From Ianthella basta (taxonomy: Eukaryota; Porifera; Demospongiae; Verongiida; Ianthellidae), in NCBI GenBank assembly GCA_964019415.1, contig CAXHTE010000003.1, positions 23,875 through 87,874 on the forward strand: DNA of 64,000 bases. Direction: 5' to 3'. Below are positions 11,446-23,700 of the stretch, one piece after another. Positions within the stretch are counted from its first letter, which is position 1. Each line of letters starts with the position of its first letter. The position numbers and the translations under genes are program-made. Under the pieces are notes generated by a model. The model was not told the origin of the DNA and searched no databases. It saw only the letters and a list, made by a program, of their open reading frames with translations.

Positions 11446-12861
11446 TGCAAACTCAGTGCAAAGCCACGTTTTGATGGTTTTGGATAGCACATGTGCCAAA
11501 CTACCCCATGCCAAAGTTTCAGATCAAAACTAGCTCATTAAGTAGTAAATATTCAATTATCAAACTGGGTCAAAATGCATCAAGTAAAATGGGAGCTGAA
11601 CCAATGCATGTCAATTACATCAGTTTCAACTGTCAAGCAAATAAACATGTCATATAAGCTTACAATGAGTGAGAAACAGCTGTAAATTCAGAGAAAAAAC
11701 TCAGGTAGGTAGTATGTAGCTGCAAGTTTCATGCCAATTTTTACAACAATCTTCTGGTGCATAGTTAGAGTACTTTTTGGTGCAGGTGTGCAGCCTTTGT
11801 CACTACCACACAGACCTCTTCAACTTTGTTCTTTTGTTTGTAAGCATCTTCACTGGAGGGGATAGCACTCTCCATTGCCAGGTGGCCCTTTGCAATTGTC
11901 ATTGGCATTTCCTCGAATTCTCCTTCAAAGCAATGTTCACGAATCTTCATAATAGTGTGACTAGTAGTTGGATTTCATCTGAATTGTCCTCCTCCATACT
12001 CGCACTGCTGTTCATTGTTCTCACACCATTGTCCATATTCTCACCATCGTTATCCGTGACTGCCTTCGTCCTCCATGTATTCTTTGTCATCCTTCCTGCC
12101 TGCCATGCCAGTTTGCTGCTTTTGGGCTCTCAATGCCAACAAGTAACTATTCACTCGAAAGAACCATATACTTGTTGCGCACACACAATAGCTGCCGAAG
12201 TTCACAAGCACAGAGTTTAACCATAGTACAGCCCAGTGACAAATTGTAGGGTTTGCCTCCTAAGCTGTAGCAACGACTATAATGTTACCATTTAAGTGTG
12301 ACAATGGCCATTTACGAGTGCAAATTTTGTAAAATATCATAATGTGCAGAAACTCCCATTATTACTTGATGCACCCACATATGTAACATGGGAGCCACTA
12401 TAACCAGTATTCATGCAGTCTTTTTCCTGTGCAGTTTGCAGGCAGGTCATACCTTATAACACGATAAATTGCAAATTCTTGTCAAAAACAACTTGGAATG
12501 TTTGCAAATTAAATCTTGCAAAGGCAACTACACTACAATGACAACTATTGCATCAATGACTGATATTAGGAGTAGTAGCCTCTGAAATTGAGCGAACAAG
12601 TACTTCTGTTGACTTTTGCTAAACTACCATCTTCCTAGGACATCATTCTACTTCGTATTATGTCAGGTGCATGGTTAAGTACATATATGTTCGTGATAGA
12701 AGTATTCATGACCGATTCAAGGCCATTTGCAAAATATGCAAACATTATTAATCGCATAATATTGTGCTATAATTATAGCATAACTTATTCATGCACGAAT
12801 TAGTTAGTCATATTGTACTCTTGGTATGCTTTTATTCAGAATTGTTTATCCCCAACCCTAG
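11446..12861. other. intronic, non-coding
   Basis: The remainder of the last intron of the VWD/EGF gene. A 147-codon open frame at 11,777-12,220 is hydrophobic and low in pattern; I could not tie it to a gene. Confidence 0.4.
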
Positions 12862-13133
12862 ATGTACATTCATCTGACTCCAATAACGGAACTATTATTG
12901 GAAGTGTTTTGGGTGGCTTGTGCCTCCTAGCCATTGTTATCATCACTGCTGTGATCATTGTGTTCCTTTGCATGAAGAGAAGAAGAATGAAAACTGGATC
13001 CCCCTCACGAAAGGGCATCCACAGCCACACCCAAGCTGCCAAAACTACCTGTACCACACAAGAGTGTGAAATGGCATCAGTTCCGCCAGCTGAGGCTAAT
13101 TTCTACTCCAATGCAGCCCAGTGTAAAGCCTAA
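12862..13133 (+). CDS. terminal exon: transmembrane segment and cytoplasmic tail of the VWD/EGF protein
   Basis: The acceptor after CCCCAACCCTAG is chosen because it alone restores phase 1 (the upstream CAG acceptor would hit a stop). The exon encodes a short stalk, a membrane span of about 25 residues (IIGSVLGGLCLLAIVIITAV...), a basic stop-transfer MKRRRMK, and a tail of about 60 residues rich in Ser/Thr that ends at TAA 13,131-13,133. This makes the protein a type I membrane protein with VWD and EGF modules outside the cell. No signalling motif is evident in the tail. Confidence 0.82.
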
Positions 13134-13735
13134 TGTAACCCCTGTGTGAATTAAGCTTCAATTAGTGTACCAGTACTAGACTAAGCACTTATAAGCAAAG
13201 CAGTATAACGATAGCTGTATGTAGCTCCCTGATCAGCCATGTATTGCATAGATACGTCAAATGTACATGTGTTACTTAGTCATAGCCTGCAGCTGTACAC
13301 ATGTATGCAGTGATGCACATTGTACTTATGATAGAGCACATATTATGTGCATGTATGGGAGATGAAAGAGTGAGTGTATGATATATTGTACGTAACCACT
13401 TGATACATTATGTAAGTAGTGAATGATGTGAGTAATGACAGTTGCAATTTGAATGCTACTGAGATTCAATCATGGCATTATACCTGAGTTTGTACAGGGT
13501 ATGTAATTGCCTCTGTTTGATGGCTATAGATGCTACATTGCACGTTCCTGTTGCATGACACATTTGAAAAACTTTAATAATTGAACATTAATTTAAGTAT
13601 AATGCATAATCTTTTGGACATACCAGTAACAAGTACTTATTTAATTTTCCAGTTAAAACATGTTGGGCTGCCACAACCAACTTCAAACACTTGCTCCTTT
13701 AAGTCGCTTCTCTGTAATATGTATTAGTTATAACA

Positions 13736-14095
13736 CCTCCTTTTCGGGATGTCGCTGATTTAAAAGCACCCCCCCCCCCCCTCGGGCGCTTCGCGCCCTC
13801 GGGCCTCGTGCTTATAAATCAGCGACATCTCGAAAAGCAGGGGGTGTTATAAGTGATTTATTTGCCGAATAAAGGGAAGCGTGGGTGCATGTTAATTGGT
13901 TTCTTGCCAAATAAGGAAAGCATTAGGGGAGCGCGGGCGAATCCAATGCATTTTCATTCGTTAGGAGAGCTAGCTAGCGAGCAGCCAAGCGAGTCAGGCA
14001 GAAACGTCGGTACGCTGCACCTTCGGAAGCCTCTTCCTCTACGGAGGAGACTTCTTGCCCCGTTCCTGCAACGCGATCGGAGGCGCCAACGAGAC
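13736..14095. repeat. dispersed repeat with hairpin end (copy 1)
   Basis: 13,733-13,855 forms a long imperfect hairpin (TAACACC...GATGTCGCTGATTTA paired with TAAATCAGCGACATC...GGTGTTATA) with a C-run in the loop. The following about 240 bases match, in inverted orientation, the sequence at 55,523-55,885: landmarks are GTTAATTGGTTTCTTGCC, AGGAGAGCTAGC, AGGCAGAAAC and GGAGAC..CTTGCCC. Copy 1 is more GC/CpG-rich than copy 2. A non-autonomous mobile element is likely. Confidence 0.75.
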
Positions 14096-14584
14096 TTGGC
14101 TGGTAAATCGTGCGTCGGCGGAAGGTTAGCCCGACGGCATTGGAGGCGGAGGGAGTCATGCTGGCTCAGAGGAATCTGACGGCGGGACAGAACGGTGGAT
14201 CGGTGATCAGCTGCGTCGGAACTGACCGTAATCTGAGTCTCTGTTTGTTCGGTAGCTAGCTAGCTACTTGAGATGTCTTTCCGCCGTGACCGGGTCCTCT
14301 CGTGCGGAAGAATCGGCCACCATTAATTGACGCACAAATTTCGACAGCTGCAGTACGGTAGAACGGCAGTAATCAGTTTGCGCAGTTCTTCCAATAGGAT
14401 GAAGCATTTTGCGCCCTTTTCCGTGACTGAAACTACAGTGGCACCATAGATATTCAAAACCCAGCCATATTAATAGTTGGGTAGTGTACGAGTTACTGTA
14501 TGCTTCGTTGAACTGTTCTTGTGTTTCATCTGAATGCAAGCACTTGCATGTGAAGTGTTGTTGCTGTTGATTGAATCACAGTGA

Positions 14585-14710
14585 ACCTGATTAGATATTT
14601 TCGTGAACCCGATTAGATATTCTTGCTCTCCAATAAGATATAATCGCTCCCCTATAAGATATAATCACTCTGCAATAAGATATAATCGCTGTCTGATAAA
14701 ATATTGTCAC
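14585..14710. repeat. short tandem array, unit about 22 bp
   Basis: Four to six degenerate units around CCTATAAGATATAATCGCT / GATTAGATATT follow one another. Likely a minisatellite; no function evident. Confidence 0.65.
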
Positions 14711-17150
14711 CTCTCACTGCAAGTAGCACTTTTATAGTCACTCGATAAACATAGCAACCACCTAGCAATGGCAAATGAATAAAATTTTTATTTAATTGTG
14801 CGTACACGAGTGAGCCTGTGAGCCCACTTACAGGAAAAATGAACATAAACAAATTCAAGTTGACTGAACACGGCATCACTTATAATTTTTTATTATTTGT
14901 ACACACATGCTAGCAGCAGACAACATATATGAGCAGCACATAAACATGCCCTACAAACAGCATCATATCTTGAAATTAAAATAAACACATCATGCACACA
15001 ATCATACTTTTCTCACAATAATCATGTGTGCATGCACACAGAAACACAAGGGAGCTAAAGTGTAGCTAAAGGAGGGAGGGATGGATGAAGGAAGAAGCAA
15101 GAGGGCTACAGACACAAACAGCACACATGCAGGGACTCAATCACCACAATGGTTGATGTTGTGATCATAAAAGCTATGATATCACAGAGATGAATAGACC
15201 AATTTCTTCACTGACAAATTACTATGCATGGGCATTGCCTGGGTCTTCCGCAATTGGGTGTCAACCTGGAAGTGTGCGCTCCCTCACAGATTCTGCTTTC
15301 CGTGCATGCACATAAGAGCTGGAATAGTGAATTATTTAAGATTATACATATAATGCAAGTTGTTGAATATTAGCTGAACTTAAATGTACATACCTTAAAA
15401 AAGATCTCTTCATTCTGCATTATCTAGTTAATTTGAAAGCTCTCCAGCCAGCTGGCAAGTATATGTAAAACATCAAGGGGCTTGAAATCAGAGGAGCTGT
15501 CTTAGAGATATGAAGTTCACTGTATACAGAGGTTAGACAGTAAGGAAGCGAGGCACAGTCAAACACTTCTGTTAATCATCGTCCTATATACTACAGCAAT
15601 AGTACTAATCCATAAAGCTTGCTAATTACTAGCTGTAGCTAATGGTTACTAGTTTGCAGTGATTCCAAAACTGGTTGCTTTTGTATCTTCCTCTTGCCCA
15701 CCCAAGGTCTACTAGCTACAGTAGTTGCTTGGCTAAACCATCCACAGTGAACCTTCCTGCCTTGCCCTCTTCACTTTCTTTCTCTGACTATATATAGTCC
15801 CCCACCAAGCCCTCCCTTAGCTAGCTAGCTATTTCCTCTTCTGCTCCTTCTAGCTAGCTAACGTTCCCTCACTGAATTTTTAGTTTGTTTTAGTCTCATC
15901 TTTCTTTATTCTTCACAGTAGATCCGCACTCTATTTTTAAAATAGAGAGGGGTCATTTACAATTTGGAAAGTAATGAAACTTGCACAGATTAGACGGACA
16001 GAATTCATAACCCTACAATAAGTATTGTACTCATGATTGATTGGGAATTTGTGTTTCTTGTTTGTCTGTTTTCCACAATGGTTATCCACATGATGGCACA
16101 AATCAATTCAACTTGCATCATATTGGATGATGTGAATCTGGGGAATGTTCTATAAGATGGTTTTTGTTTGGCTGTCAGACCATCAGCAACGAATAAGTGT
16201 TCCATCAAAAGACTACAAATTGTAGAGGCAACGAAATTTAACATTTTATACAGTCCATGATTTTGGTGGCTACTGATTTAGTGATTTCAATTAAGTTCAT
16301 GAAAAGTTTTTCCTTTACCAAAAGGATGATAGTAAAATTTTCATCACTTGGTGAATTTGCCATGCATAATCTGTACCTGTTGAATTATAGGTTACTCTAA
16401 AGTTACAATATAAGGTTAGACTGCTAGAATATGCAGTTCCAATTGCAAGTGGTTGAGGTTTGGTCTCACAGTAATCCCCCAATAGTAATACCTAGAGTAC
16501 ATACCTTGATACACATTGGTCAGCTAATACACTCTCTATGGGTATCTATATACGAGCAAGCGCTCGCTTCGGCCGCGCTCGCTTCGCGTCGCATCGCCCA
16601 GTGGACAGCGCAGGCCATCCATTGGCATTTGGGTGATTGCAGCTGGGTGACACTGCCTGCGTATAGTGCTAATCTTGCTTGCACTGACGTTGTCCACTGT
16701 CATGCACTTGCATGCACATATACATAATTATAGCTACATCTACACCATGTTAAAGTATTGCATGGTCATGGCATTCCTTAGCCAATAAGGCAGTGCCGAA
16801 GCCAAGCAAGCTTTATGCGCAATAGCTTACTTCGCGCGCGCGAGTGGGCTTTCAGAAGCCAAGAATGCTAACAACTAAAGTACCCAAATAGCGCAACAGA
16901 AATACTCACGTACCGATAGCCAGAGCAGTTCCCTCGCACCAGAAAATAACAGCAAGCTTCTGCGCAAGTGTGCGTCAGGCCTTGGAGACCCAACCTGAGG
17001 CGCGCAGAGTGTCTAAGAGACGGCTGGCTGCCAGGCACATGCGCACCGCCAAAGCGGCCATGTTTGCGTTACGTCATTGCGTCGTCCAATCAAATGCCCG
17101 TTTTAAACGCCACGCACAAGCATACGAACGAACGAACGCACCGACTGGAA
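14711..17150. other. non-coding stretch
   Basis: No exon with supporting splice sites or domain could be found. The sequence includes AGCTAGCTAG runs near 15,810-15,860 and GC-rich CGCTCGCTTCG and GCGCGCGCG islands near 16,560-16,600 and 16,828. These may be repeat edges. Confidence 0.4.
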
Positions 17151-17159
17151 AAGATTCAA

Positions 17160-17600
17160 TATATTAAATAAATATAGTAGACCACCAGTGCAAGTTGACA
17201 AGGGTAACCACCCTGAGTGCAGGTAGAGTGTATGCTACATATAAACCACCACCACCACACAGTGCAAGTTGTAATCTGCACATGCAGTATATGTGCCCGT
17301 GCTTATATGAACAAGGCCACCAGTGCAAGTGTGAGAGTAACCACCTCGAGTGCATCAGTATTTGCACTAGTTGATGGAAAGAAGAACACCAGCGCAAGTT
17401 GCTGAAGGTCGGGGGGGGGGCAGGTTCCAGCGTCGATTGGCATGCAGTGGGGGACCATATGAATGCAAGTGCAGTGTTGGTGCTAGTCAAATGGCACAAA
17501 TTGGCAGCAACAGGTATGCAACTTGCACTTGGGCAGAACACAATTCACATATAGTGCCCAAGTGCAAGTTGCAAAGCTGTTGCTACATCTTGCTCCAACT
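17160..17600. repeat. CCACCAGTGCAAGTT repeat cluster
   Basis: The motif seen at 8.8-9.06 kb recurs here about six times in both orientations. The last two copies, 17,518-17,534 and 17,556-17,572, are exact 17-bp reverse complements and can form a hairpin. A G-run (about 10 G) lies near 17,410. Confidence 0.6.
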
Positions 17601-18458
17601 TGTGCTGTCATACGCTTCAGCCTAATTATATATACTGCTACTTAGTGCTAAACAGCCCTAGCCAACAGAGCGATGGGTATAATTTGCATGTACGGCTGTA
17701 TGCGCCTAGGCATTTCCAGCACGGTATTATATTTATATAACACTGATAACCAGCCATCCCTATAATTATATTTTCGCCAGCCACCGTGCAAGCTAACCCC
17801 CACAATGGTTCACATTTGTCTAGTTATATTGATTGATGCAAAACTGTTAATTACACTTAATTATAACACATACAGATACACAGTCATACATTGTTCATAA
17901 CACAAGAACAGGTTCTGAATTAGCAGTGCACATGGAGACAAGAGCAAGTGCTGTGTGGTGCATGCTCTTTACAGTGCATGAGCTGACAAGCAGGGTATAT
18001 ACACCACATCAGATCTAGTCCACGTCTAGCAATGTGGGGGGACCAGTGTTGAGCTGTAAACCTAAGGGGGGGGGAGCAAAAGCAACTAGTGAACATGTAC
18101 TAACATGTGTGAATGAGGGATGGGGCCTAGTGATGGTTGCCATGACTACAGCTTGTATGTCGACAGACTAGCATTGGTTGGTGCATTTCAGACAGACAGA
18201 AATAATGAATGTGTGGGGTACCTGAGGGAGGTCCCCTAATGTGTGGCAGGGTGGGAGACCAGCTCACCAGGTGCTGAGCAGGTAGTTGGACAGCTGCAGG
18301 AAAGAGACAGAACCATGGTCAATAAGTTCAGTATGTACTATGAATAATATTGAGGTCATGCTAGAACCATGACTGCACACAGAGTGTGTTTACACATCAC
18401 CATGCAATGAGTCACTATAATTCCCTTGTAGCTGCATGGACTTTATAGCTGCTGGACA

Positions 18459-18515
18459 TTTGGGTACTTGCAGCTGCAAGGAAATTAGGAATGCAGAGTG
18501 AACTTCGCAGAGATA
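18459..18515. repeat. single arm of the foldback repeat seen at the window's right edge
   Basis: The segment from ACATTTGGGT through AAGGAAATTAGGAATGCAG to AACTTC matches the right arm at 63,938-63,995 closely. This shows the family is dispersed. Confidence 0.6.
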
Positions 18516-18661
18516 TGGTTTATCAGGGTATTGAGTTAGCTACTCTTGCTTGTTTCTATGCTTTTCTGCTGGCCATTCCAAATCCCTATTAATTCTAAAG
18601 GAATTTTTATACACTAGTTTGTACACTTTTTGCATATCCAAAGGACTATATCTACATTAGA

Positions 18662-18800
18662 TTAAGTAGCAGGATAGCCCGCTATCAGCGGGCTTTCCTG
18701 CTCCGGCGCCCCCACGACGGCACTTCCACGACAGCTACTCGGCACTGGTCTGGCAAGGCCAGAGTGTGTGATGACAGTATGCTAACGTCATCTGGTGGCA
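18662..18800. repeat. dispersed repeat with terminal hairpin AGCAGGATAGCCCGC (copy 1)
   Basis: AGCAGGATAGCCCGCT folds onto AGCGGGCTTTCCTGCT. Sequence beyond it (CCGGCGCC..ACGACGGCAC) matches 58,140-58,290 in inverted orientation. Two copies show a small mobile family. Confidence 0.6.
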
Positions 18801-20290
18801 TGCATGCATATGCACTTAACAGAACAAAACAGTGATCAATGAATCACGTGGTCATGCACATGGTCTAAATCAAAAATGAGTCGTACATGTCTGACAACAG
18901 AGCCAGTTAATGTCCATAATGCGATGCTTGCTCTTGCCTTTGCTGTAGCAAGTGTTGACCTTGGTGGGATGTTCCTAAAGACAGTGTCATTCATGCAGCT
19001 TTGCATTTTGTTGGGTGTATAAGAAATGCACTGAGAAGTAACCTGACGCGATCATGTCCCCGTCCATGTTGTTGCATGTGATTCCGACACTGGTCAGGAA
19101 CTTTACTTTCCCCTCGCTCTTGTTGCTGATCGTCTCATAAGTCCCTATCCTTTCCGTAGCAACGTATCTCGTTGGTATGTGCGTACCAAATCCTTCCCTG
19201 GCAAATGCGGTCAATGAGAAAAGATCGCCAAGGAGAATCATTGCTCTTCTGCTCTGCACTTGTATTGCACGTGGCTTGTTTCGTTCGGCAGATGCGACGA
19301 TTCAATCACTGAACTTCGGAGGCATTTCGCACTGAGGTGACAACATACAAAATGGCTTCGGTATCCGAGAATAATGGCCGCTTTCAGGTAGCTCCTTCCC
19401 TTTCTTCTCCGCACCGGAGCCGAACGTTGCTGTTTTTGCAATCCCATTGTTCCGAACTGAAGTAGGGCGAAGTGCAGACGAACGGAGCTGGCAGAATGCA
19501 CAGCGCAAACCCCTAAACGCTGCTAAGAATATGGAACACAGCCAAGAATACAGAACGGTGCCAAGAATACGGAACACGGATACTCGGGCTTAGCTCCATT
19601 ATATATAGGATACTCGCATTGAGTATCCAGACGTCACGAACGTGACGTCTGATACAGTAGCACGCAACAAAATGGCAGCATTGGGGTATGTTTAATACAC
19701 GGGGGCAAGAAACTTCGCGCTTGCTCCAATGCTGTATGAATTGGATTGCCACCAGCGCTCAGATCTTTACCCTTCAGGTACGTATGCAAGTCCTGGTACG
19801 TGACTTAAGTCTATAGATGTCATGTGTCTTGCATTAGGAGTGCACACAAACTCAGTGGGAAGGAGAATAAGAATATGAAAAGAACGGGGTAACAGCGGGG
19901 TAACAGCGACATGCAACACTTTCTTCTTACATGTACTCCAGATTGACTTTGGGTACATTGCGGTACTTAACCCTTTGATAAAAGCTTATCCATGACCTTC
20001 TATTATTCTTCTTCGCCGCGGTTCGGCTAGCTTCGCCAAAGCATGCTAATACATTAAGATAGGAGTAGCCATTTTTATCAATTACATTCCTAAATAGACG
20101 TTACGAGTGTGATGTCTGATACACCAGTATTGTACATAGGTACACACCATCCATAGTGCACTCCAGCTAGTAAAGCCATACAGGGACTGGAGTAAACAAA
20201 CACCAGCAAAGTGTATTGTGGTGTGACCTACAGTACAAGTGTACAGTGAATACTGTGTACCATTCATACAACGGTACTGTCGGTACTCAC

Positions 20291-20513
20291 CTGATGTAGA
20301 GAGGCAGATGCAGGGGAAGGTGCGACCGTGCTCATAAGTGTACCTCCTTGTTGTGAACATGTCTCTCTCATCATGTGGTAGTCTTAATAACATGTCCTGG
20401 AGTAGGTCTTCCCTCCTATACCAGTCATACAGTACAAACTCTACCATGTTGTGCTGCTTTAAAATACCTTTCAATACTGACATGCCAAGTCTCATCATCA
20501 GTGAGTCTGACAC
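20291..20513 (-). CDS. NLR exon 12: LRR-region exon
   Basis: Acceptor GATTGTTAG, donor GTGAGT; 223 bp, phase 0 to 1. It encodes LGMSVLKGILKQHNMVEFVL and a charged segment LLQDMLLRLPHDERDMF, compatible with a terminal LRR or cap. Phase 1 at the end means the gene goes on towards lower coordinates. An AG-bounded segment near 18,280 is a weak candidate for a further exon. Confidence 0.65.
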
Positions 20514-20728
20514 CTAACAATCAAGGAAGGAGCAATGTAAGTCCAATGTGAGCAGACACAAAACATAAAGCAAATTAATACAAATTTAAAGAAATGCACA
20601 CACACTACACTAACCCTCTACTGTGTATGTACCAGTGTCTAGTCCCCTCTGCACAATGCCTTCCTCTGCCCCTCCCTTCTTTCCCTTCACTTACCACTTC
20701 CTTCTCTTTCCTTCCATCTAATCCACAG

Positions 20729-20790
<62 letters not shown>

Positions 20791-23700
20791 CAATCAGTGG
20801 TCGGTTGGTTGATGTGCCAACTTCCTTGTTAACCGTGGCATGTGGTAGGAGCTCAAGTTCATCCCACAAAGGAGTGGGACAGAAGTAGTGCCACATTATA
20901 CTTACATACACATACGAACACTAGCTGGCACTCGGACACACATATCACAATCATATGCATTGTGCACTAAGCACTTGGCAATTAGTCATTCAAGTGTAAT
21001 GCCACCTCAAACTTACAATACCATCCATTCTCAGCACCAGCTTCTCCAGTCTACTCATCCCAGCCAGAGTCTGTTCCAACTTCAAATCCGTTTCTCTCAC
21101 TCCATACTGCATGAAGAAGCGACTCTGGTTAGAAACATGTTACAGACACACCAACACAATTGCTCATAATGTGCTGAGTCAGCAAAAACAAGGTCAACAC
21201 AACATTCTACTGAAGAGACCAATGCCACACACCAACTGACTCACAGACAACAAGGCCATGTGTACCTCAAGGGTGGAAAATTGCCCTCCAGGTCACACAG
21301 CACACTCTGACACACAAACATGCAGGGTACACACAACATATAACAAACAACACACCTACACACAACACATGCAAAGAGCACAAATGAAATACAGCACTAG
21401 CTATCACCACCAGCAACTTGGCAACACCCTTTCAATGGGCAGCAGTGGGATGGGGCACAAATGGACAGTAGACATGAACCCAGTGAACAGTGAACAAACC
21501 TGTATTATAAAAGAGAGACTCCTGAGACACTATGTGTAGATGGTTGGTAGACGGAAAATCCAGTGATTAGCTACTATTTCAGCCCAGCCTGTCCAATACA
21601 GTGGCCAACTGTAATGAACTGACCTTTCAAACATGCATTACTTCCACTTGATAATAAATGAACAGCGTTGTAGGGGTGAGTGTCTCCTGGAGAGGCTCTG
21701 CTGCAATCTTCTCTCATGCAAGAATACTTTGGTGCTGCTACCAACTCACCTCTCAGGTGACTATTACTGCAAATGTGAACAAACTGTTTGCCATCAGTGG
21801 CCATTATCCAAGCTGTTACATGTCTGCATACATCTGCTACTGAACTACCCCAAAATGTGAGGTGACCTTACACATACCATAAAACAGAAATTTAAAACAG
21901 AACAGTCATTCCTAGAACAGTTGCTATGTTATAATGTCATAATCAAACACTGTCAAATAGAGATTGGTACAAACGACTAGAGCATGCCAAGCTACGCTGT
22001 ACATGTGCACACATTGTACCTTTTGTGGGGGATAGATGTTATCACACTTCAGTACTTTCACTTCACTAAAGGAGGACAACAATTTTGCGAAGACATCTAC
22101 CGGGATACCCTCCAGAGTAAGATGTTGTACACTCCCATGATCACCTGCAGGCACTGGATAGGGAAACAGGTGTAGAGCTGAACACGTAAATACAATACCT
22201 ACGTATATATACTTAACTTCACATAGACATCCTCACAATTGCTCGTTACACACTATACATTATAGTCAACTGAGTCACACAATATGCGACTGACATACAC
22301 CAACCTACCATCATCAGGACAATACCAGGACTGTGGGTTAAATGACAGGTTCACTTCTGTTAACGATTTGTTTCTTCTGATTCCAAGGAGAAGGTGATGA
22401 CAGTACTGCTTGGGTAGAGTCACACCTGCACTATCACTCAGTGTCAGCTTGTTCATGGTCTTATTTCCCGAGAGTGACCTTTCCATTTCCATCAGTGCCT
22501 CATAGTCCATTGCCTGTAGCTGTCAACACAGTCCATCATGCAGTGGGATGGGGACAAACACCATTTGACACTATCACCATTGTTTGCTATCAGTGGACAT
22601 CATCTAAGCTGTCATGTAGTAAATTTACCACATTTGAGGGGATGTATTAGTGGGTACTTCCCAAGGTTACAAGCCGAGGAGTACATTGCATAACTGTGTA
22701 GTATGTATGAGCGCAATTAAGGTTACCATGGAAACCATGTACAGATGAGTGTTTCAGGCGAAAAAACACTGTTTCCATGGTAATGGTACAGCTACATATC
22801 TATGCATACCTGCTACTTAACTACCCCTAAAAGTGAGGTGATCCTACACGTGCCACAATACAGAACAACAGAACAGTCATTCCTGGACTGTCTTGCCAAA
22901 TTTTGACCCCCCCCCCTCTCCAGAGCCAAAACAGTAACCAAATCAGTTCCCCAATTTAGTTGCTGTTTTGGGCCCCCTGTACACTTTGGTTCCCCCCTCA
23001 TATGTACACCCTAACCTAGTATTAGAAATTCAGGAGTGGTAGCATCTTCTTGAACTTCAGTTCCTTCAAAGTTGGAAAGGGTTCTACTCTCTTTGGTCCA
23101 GGCACATTGCACAGGCATCCCTTCATCTTTCCCTGGTCGAAAGTAAGTGTGGCAGGGCCTTGGCCATGGGCTAGTACCACAGCAAAGACTTCTTCCTTGC
23201 CTTTTTCTTCTTGTAACGACATTCACACTCCTCACTATCACTCTGTCCGCTCTCTTCATGTTCTTGTCCCATCCTTCTGGGTACATATTCGTGAACCCCT
23301 TAGATGCCGCTATAAAGTATCTGATCGATTCTTCTAGTATCTCGTCTTCGCCCCAAACTTTCATTACAGGTATTCTCATTCATATGGCCTTCACAATCGA
23401 ATTCATTCGACGAAACGACAATTACGCTTTATATACTTCTGTGCATTCTACAGGTCACACCATATTAAATGGAACGAAAGGGGGGGCCCAATTCAGCAAA
23501 GTGGAACCAATTCAGCAAGTGTGCTGTTGCCGTTCTCGGCTGGAGGGAACTAATTTGGTGGGGAACTTTTACTCCATGACAGGGCAGGTTGCTCTGTTAT
23601 ATATAATGTCATAATCAAACACTGTCTAATAGTGATTGGTATAAAAGACCAGTGCATCCTAAGCCACACTGTACATGTGCACACACTGCACCTCTTGTGG

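Noticed and set aside
11777..12220. 147-codon hydrophobic plus-strand frame
   Set aside because: No start context, domain or splice evidence; intronic to the VWD/EGF gene and antisense frame is open too.
13853..14179. 108-codon Arg-rich open frame
   Set aside because: Lies wholly in the dispersed hairpin repeat; the inverted copy at 55.5 kb does not keep the frame.
18230..18295. Possible last exon of the NLR gene after CTCTTTCCTGCAG on the minus strand
   Set aside because: Good acceptor but too short and ambiguous in frame to place; left as an unproven candidate.
18987..19577. Overlapping minus-strand frames of about 90 codons
   Set aside because: Could be exons near the NLR 3' end but no LRR pattern, and phases and splice sites do not fit the preceding exon.
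20594..20911. His/Thr-repeat and Val/Cys-repeat frames
   Set aside because: Translation of the (CA)n microsatellite in two frames.
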